From Elysia marginata (lineage: Eukaryota > Mollusca > Gastropoda > Plakobranchidae): a stretch of DNA of 34,876 bases. The notes below the pieces were generated by a model. It saw nothing but the letters and a program-made list of their open reading frames with translations. It did no database searches and had not been told where the DNA came from. Positions 32,501-34,876 of this stretch are shown piece by piece (position 1 is the stretch's first letter; every line of letters begins with the position of its first letter). The DNA lies in contig BMAT01006351.1 in the NCBI GenBank assembly GCA_019649035.1, positions 282,236 through 317,111 on the forward strand, given 5' to 3'. The position numbers and the translations under genes were made by a program.

Positions 32501-33338
32501 ATTTATATATATATGTTTGTTGTTCATTATTGTTTTATATATATATATTTTTTAGATTTGTCTGTCACAGTGGAGATTGAATGTGTATACATGCTGATAT
32601 ACTTTATGGCATGCCCTATGCTCACCCTTGATCAATGTGAGTAGTAAAATTTGATGCAAAACATATTCTTTTGCAGGAGTTCAGAAAAGGAAAGCCCCAA
32701 GCTGCACAGAGAACTTCTCTCTAAGAAAGATCGCAATCCACCTCGTGCAAAAACTGTCAGCACCAAGTGAGACCTTGTTTTAAACCTTACCTCTTAAGAA
32801 GCTCTTTTTTTAAACATAGGCTAAAACTTTATTATATCCAAATTTTTCTTAAACTCTAAGCTCACTTTTAAATTCAGTTTGATGAAAATCAAAGCATATG
32901 AACCTACTTTTTTTCTTTTAAAGTTGCATCAATAGCGAATTGTAGATATATAAACTCAGTTGCTGTTGAATGCAAGCACAAGAGGTGTTACAAACTCAAG
33001 AGGGCTTTGATGGCTTAGCAAGAATTTTTTTTTTAATTTTGAAAATATACTTTTCTATCTGCACATCCTACCTATATAGGTGATAGGAAGGTCGGGAAAA
33101 GTTGCTTTTTTATTGCATACAACAATATAGAACAATATATTTAATAAATACAGACAATCTGTCTAGATAACTGCAGAATTTTAATTTTAACAAGTTTATC
33201 TTTAATGTTCTCAGAGCCAGACCAAAGTCTGCAAGTAGTCGACCACCACAAAGATGTGCTTCATCAGTGCTGAAGGGATCCAAAGTTACCCACAGGTGTG
33301 GGTCAGCACCCAGCACATCTGTGAGAATACCAGCCAGA
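26596..33338 (+). CDS. CCDC177-like protein, N-terminal part, six exons, runs off window
   Basis: Exons are 26596-26708, 28376-28490, 29171-29278, 31744-31843, 32677-32766 and 33215-33338, all with AG/GT borders and matching phases; the last ends in phase 0 at GTAAGT. The product resembles vertebrate coiled-coil domain protein CCDC177, a poorly characterised protein. The match begins LYNLEDVKFEGSKYVLTSPR and continues SLEACSRLGVKPVELL. The start of a charged helical region follows: KKLKLCREERSRIMQEEKRS. Exons 4-6 (about 105 residues) are Lys/Ser/Pro-rich and probably disordered (GIKGKPLYNR, NPPRAKTVST, ARPKSASSRPPQR). The long coiled coil expected from the family lies beyond the window. The start is not certain because the first exon here begins one base into a codon. 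Function is inferred from similarity only. Confidence 0.85.
26831..28081 (-). pseudogene. Dead mariner-type transposon with transposase remnant
   Basis: The ends CGAGGGTGGATCA (left) and TGATCCACCCTCG (right) form a 13-bp inverted repeat, with weaker similarity further in. TA flanks both sides (26829-26830 and 28082-28083). Length is 1,251 bp, close to a full mariner. On the minus strand, transposase pieces appear in order: a start at 27888; a helix-turn-helix block (YCWVKEFNEGKESLSN, LGRPK); the first catalytic Asp in TGDETWF (codon 27468-27470); the second in LLHDNAGPH; and the third in YSPVLAICDFWLFP. The pieces lie in three frames with a stop near 27645, so at least two frameshifts and one nonsense change have killed it. 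It sits in an intron of the CCDC177-like gene. Confidence 0.92.
29540..31035 (-). pseudogene. Decayed LINE (non-LTR retrotransposon), reverse-transcriptase remnant
   Basis: Minus-strand translation in several frames recovers reverse-transcriptase blocks in order. Near 30.65-30.85 kb lie NPNKILQTVANHFRG and KDEVRKSFNCLKNN...GEDKIQ. GLSPVLFTIYL follows at about 30.42 kb. The catalytic box reads EIAYADKVGFIG (30,300-30,322) and is followed at once by a stop. Next come IVGSLIGNTEDVERRKKL and ILTYNCGTW near 30.0-30.2 kb. A 140-residue open C-terminal segment (29560-29982) includes SYWRLFGHILRR and LLAQDWYKWR. The second Asp of YADD is Lys, with frameshifts and stops, so it is inactive. A short (AGTC)n-like tail lies at about 29546-29560. 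The clade is not assigned. Confidence 0.85.
31036..31450 (-). mobile_element. Inverted diverged copy of the 14.9-kb TIR element (copy 2)
   Basis: The reverse complement of this segment aligns collinearly with about 14,911-15,300. Shared landmarks include GTGGGTGTTCAGAAGTCAA, CTAACCCTGCC near 31,142, AAGCATGATA near 31,107 and GCTTTTCTGTTTGTTG near 31,085. It abuts the LINE remnant on its left side, so one element may have inserted into the other. An end motif, AAGACTCATTTGGACAGAG, occurs at about 31,389. No coding content. Confidence 0.6.
31844..32676 (+). other. Intron of the CCDC177-like gene, nothing recognised
   Basis: Intron with short (TA)n runs at about 32503-32513 and 32536-32549 and a normal pyrimidine-CAG acceptor. 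The other short introns of this gene (28491-29170 and 32767-33214) likewise contain no recognisable element. Confidence 0.75.
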
Positions 33339-34876
33339 GTAAGTAGTCAATAAGCAAGTTTTTTTCCACTGTAATCTATTTCAATTAATAATGCTTACAA
33401 TCTCAGATCTCTAAATCCAAACAAATTCAATTTTACACTTTCTTTTCGTCTTTTCTATTTAAGTTAGAGGATCTAGGATCATGTCAGTGTGAAAGGGGAA
33501 AAGGCATAGCAGAGTGGCAATTATATTATAAAAATAGAAAGACTTTTTTTTCCCTTCAAAATTTTGAAAAGAAGAGTATATTTTCCTATCGATAGTAGCC
33601 AGATTCAAACATCTTTTCCGTTTTGCTCATGTGATAAAAAAGATACAAGTGTTTACACCAAGCCTATTTTTACTTTTGAATTTCTTGCCAGAAACATATA
33701 GAGCTAGATAAAGTTACTAAAACTGGGTGATGTGAAAATTTAGATTGTAATCCTACTCTAAAATTGTGGACAGAACAGGTAAATGAAAAACTTAAGAAAA
33801 AAAACTAACCTTAAGAATTAGATTTGGTTTTGTAGAACAAAATTTAGGTGTATTAGTTCAATTTTATTTTTTCACATATCCCTCATATTAAAAAGTAAAA
33901 CAGTGCAAGTCTTCAGTAATTTAATCAAAAGAAAAGATAAGGGCTTCAGTATACACTGCCTGTTTATTACTTTTAAACTTAGAACAAGACATATTCGCCA
34001 TACTAAATTGGTTTTTGGTAAGATCAAAGACAATTTTATTTCAGAGTGTAACTTCATCACCTTTTTGCATTTTTCTTCATTTTTCAGCCAGTACAGGTAA
34101 CCTTGTAATTCATAAAAAAATAATTGCTTTGCTAGTTTGTTAAAAAGTGTTTGTAAAACTTCTTTTTTCGGCATTTTTATTTTGTGACTTAAGATTGCCA
34201 AGCGAGAGAGTAGTGAAAAATAATATTACAACAATTTGATTTATGGCTTAATATTATAAGAGCAAAGATACCTTTATCTATATCAAAGATGGTAGTCAAA
34301 ATATTTGTTGCCAGAGAACCAAGAACTATCTAATCTTACAATTAATTATTATTGCGACCTTCTCATGTTAATACTTTAACTTTTGAACATATTAAATCCA
34401 ATGTTTTGTGCATAGAAAAAAAATTTTTTTGCAAATAATTAATTGATTATGAGAAAATTTTATGCCAATTTAAATAATTTGTCTTTTCCTTGGAAATTTT
34501 TTAAACTTCAGCATTGCCGCTTCAACAAAAACACAAAATGTCTTTAGTTTTTATCAACTATCATACAGGGACATCTACAGACTTATGTAAACAGGGAAGT
34601 TAAAAAAAACTTGAATACATTTATTGACGTTATATGTATTTCTCATCTTATAGTGGTGAGCAATTAAGGCTTTTGTCTCTTGAAGTTTCTTACAAATTAA
34701 GATATTTTATGGTCAGTTTGTTGTGACATATGGGTTTTTACTCACAGATCACAATAGTCATGAACCTTGTAAGTTTTCCAGTCTTCTGTGTTTCTTTTTA
34801 AAAAGTGTACAGTGTCAAAGTGAAAAAGAATCATGCAGTTTTCAACCTTGTTTATTTATGTCATTCACTGCATTTA
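33339..34876 (+). other. Last visible intron(s) of the CCDC177-like gene
   Basis: After the GTAAGT donor at 33339 the sequence is AT-rich with no recognisable mobile element or large exon up to the right edge. The only exon-like candidate is the 9-nt segment at 34088. The small open frames at 33872-34201 and 33903-34100 overlap each other on opposite strands and are not supported. Confidence 0.6.
34088..34096 (+). CDS. Candidate 9-nt microexon of the CCDC177-like gene
   Basis: The sequence CCAGTACAG is preceded by a long pyrimidine-rich tract ending CATTTTTCAG and followed by GTAACC. The upstream exon ends in phase 0, and these nine bases add exactly Pro-Val-Gln without changing frame. The donor is weaker than the others in this gene and there is no downstream exon in the window to test against, so this may be a chance acceptor/donor pair. 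Confidence 0.35.

Noticed and set aside
33110-33316. 68-residue minus-strand frame
   Set aside because: It is the antisense of the supported exon 33215-33338.
1-34876. CRISPR arrays, operons, phage or viral genes
   Set aside because: No regularly spaced repeats, bacterial gene layout or viral protein signatures are visible. Spliced metazoan genes and eukaryotic transposons account for the recognisable content.

Overview
The window looks like AT-rich metazoan nuclear DNA, probably from a mollusc and plausibly a heterobranch gastropod. That placement is an inference from intron-rich genes, tRNA-derived SINEs, CR1/L2-like LINE remnants, many AGATCTAGATCT-type motifs and long (TAG)n tracts; no sequence here fixes the species. 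There are no bacterial-style operons, CRISPR arrays or viral genes. Most long open frames are either exon-plus-intron read-through or microsatellite translations.

Two real protein-coding genes are present, in head-to-head orientation. On the minus strand, six coding exons between about 17.93 kb and 7.31 kb encode a complete 312-residue anamorsin (CIAPIN1), the Fe-S cluster assembly factor. All splice junctions and phases join correctly, and both C-terminal cysteine motifs are intact. On the plus strand, six well-supported coding exons from 26.60 to 33.34 kb encode the N-terminal part of a CCDC177-like protein. A candidate first coding exon lies near 24.25 kb, a candidate 9-nt microexon lies at 34,088, and the gene runs off the right edge. 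The 22.3-24.3 kb interval between the two 5' ends may hold both promoters, but it also contains a large (TAG)n/(CAG)n-rich tract with a 73-base assembly gap.

The rest is intergenic and intronic DNA dense in mobile elements. From left to right: (AGT)n microsatellites; a 109-bp pogo-like MITE with TA duplications; a short poly(A)-tailed retroposon with a 15-bp target-site duplication (TSD); a CR1/L2-like LINE 3' end; a second LINE 3' end in reverse; an inverted-repeat element at 10.27-10.85 kb; a tRNA-derived SINE with TSD at 10.9 kb; a second CR1/L2-like fragment; an 857-bp GC-richer terminal-inverted-repeat (TIR) element with a TAG TSD at 12.87 kb; an undescribed-looking TIR repeat at about 14.9 kb with a diverged inverted copy near 31.0-31.4 kb; a probable SINE at 15.9-16.2 kb; a 114-bp tandem duplication; a minisatellite split by a SINE with a perfect 13-bp TSD at 21.3 kb; a dead 1,251-bp mariner; and a decayed LINE whose reverse-transcriptase YADD box reads YADK.

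No new multi-gene system is evident. The items most worth checking are the microexon, the 12.87-kb TIR element, the 14.9/31-kb repeat pair and the fragmented CCDC177-like gene.
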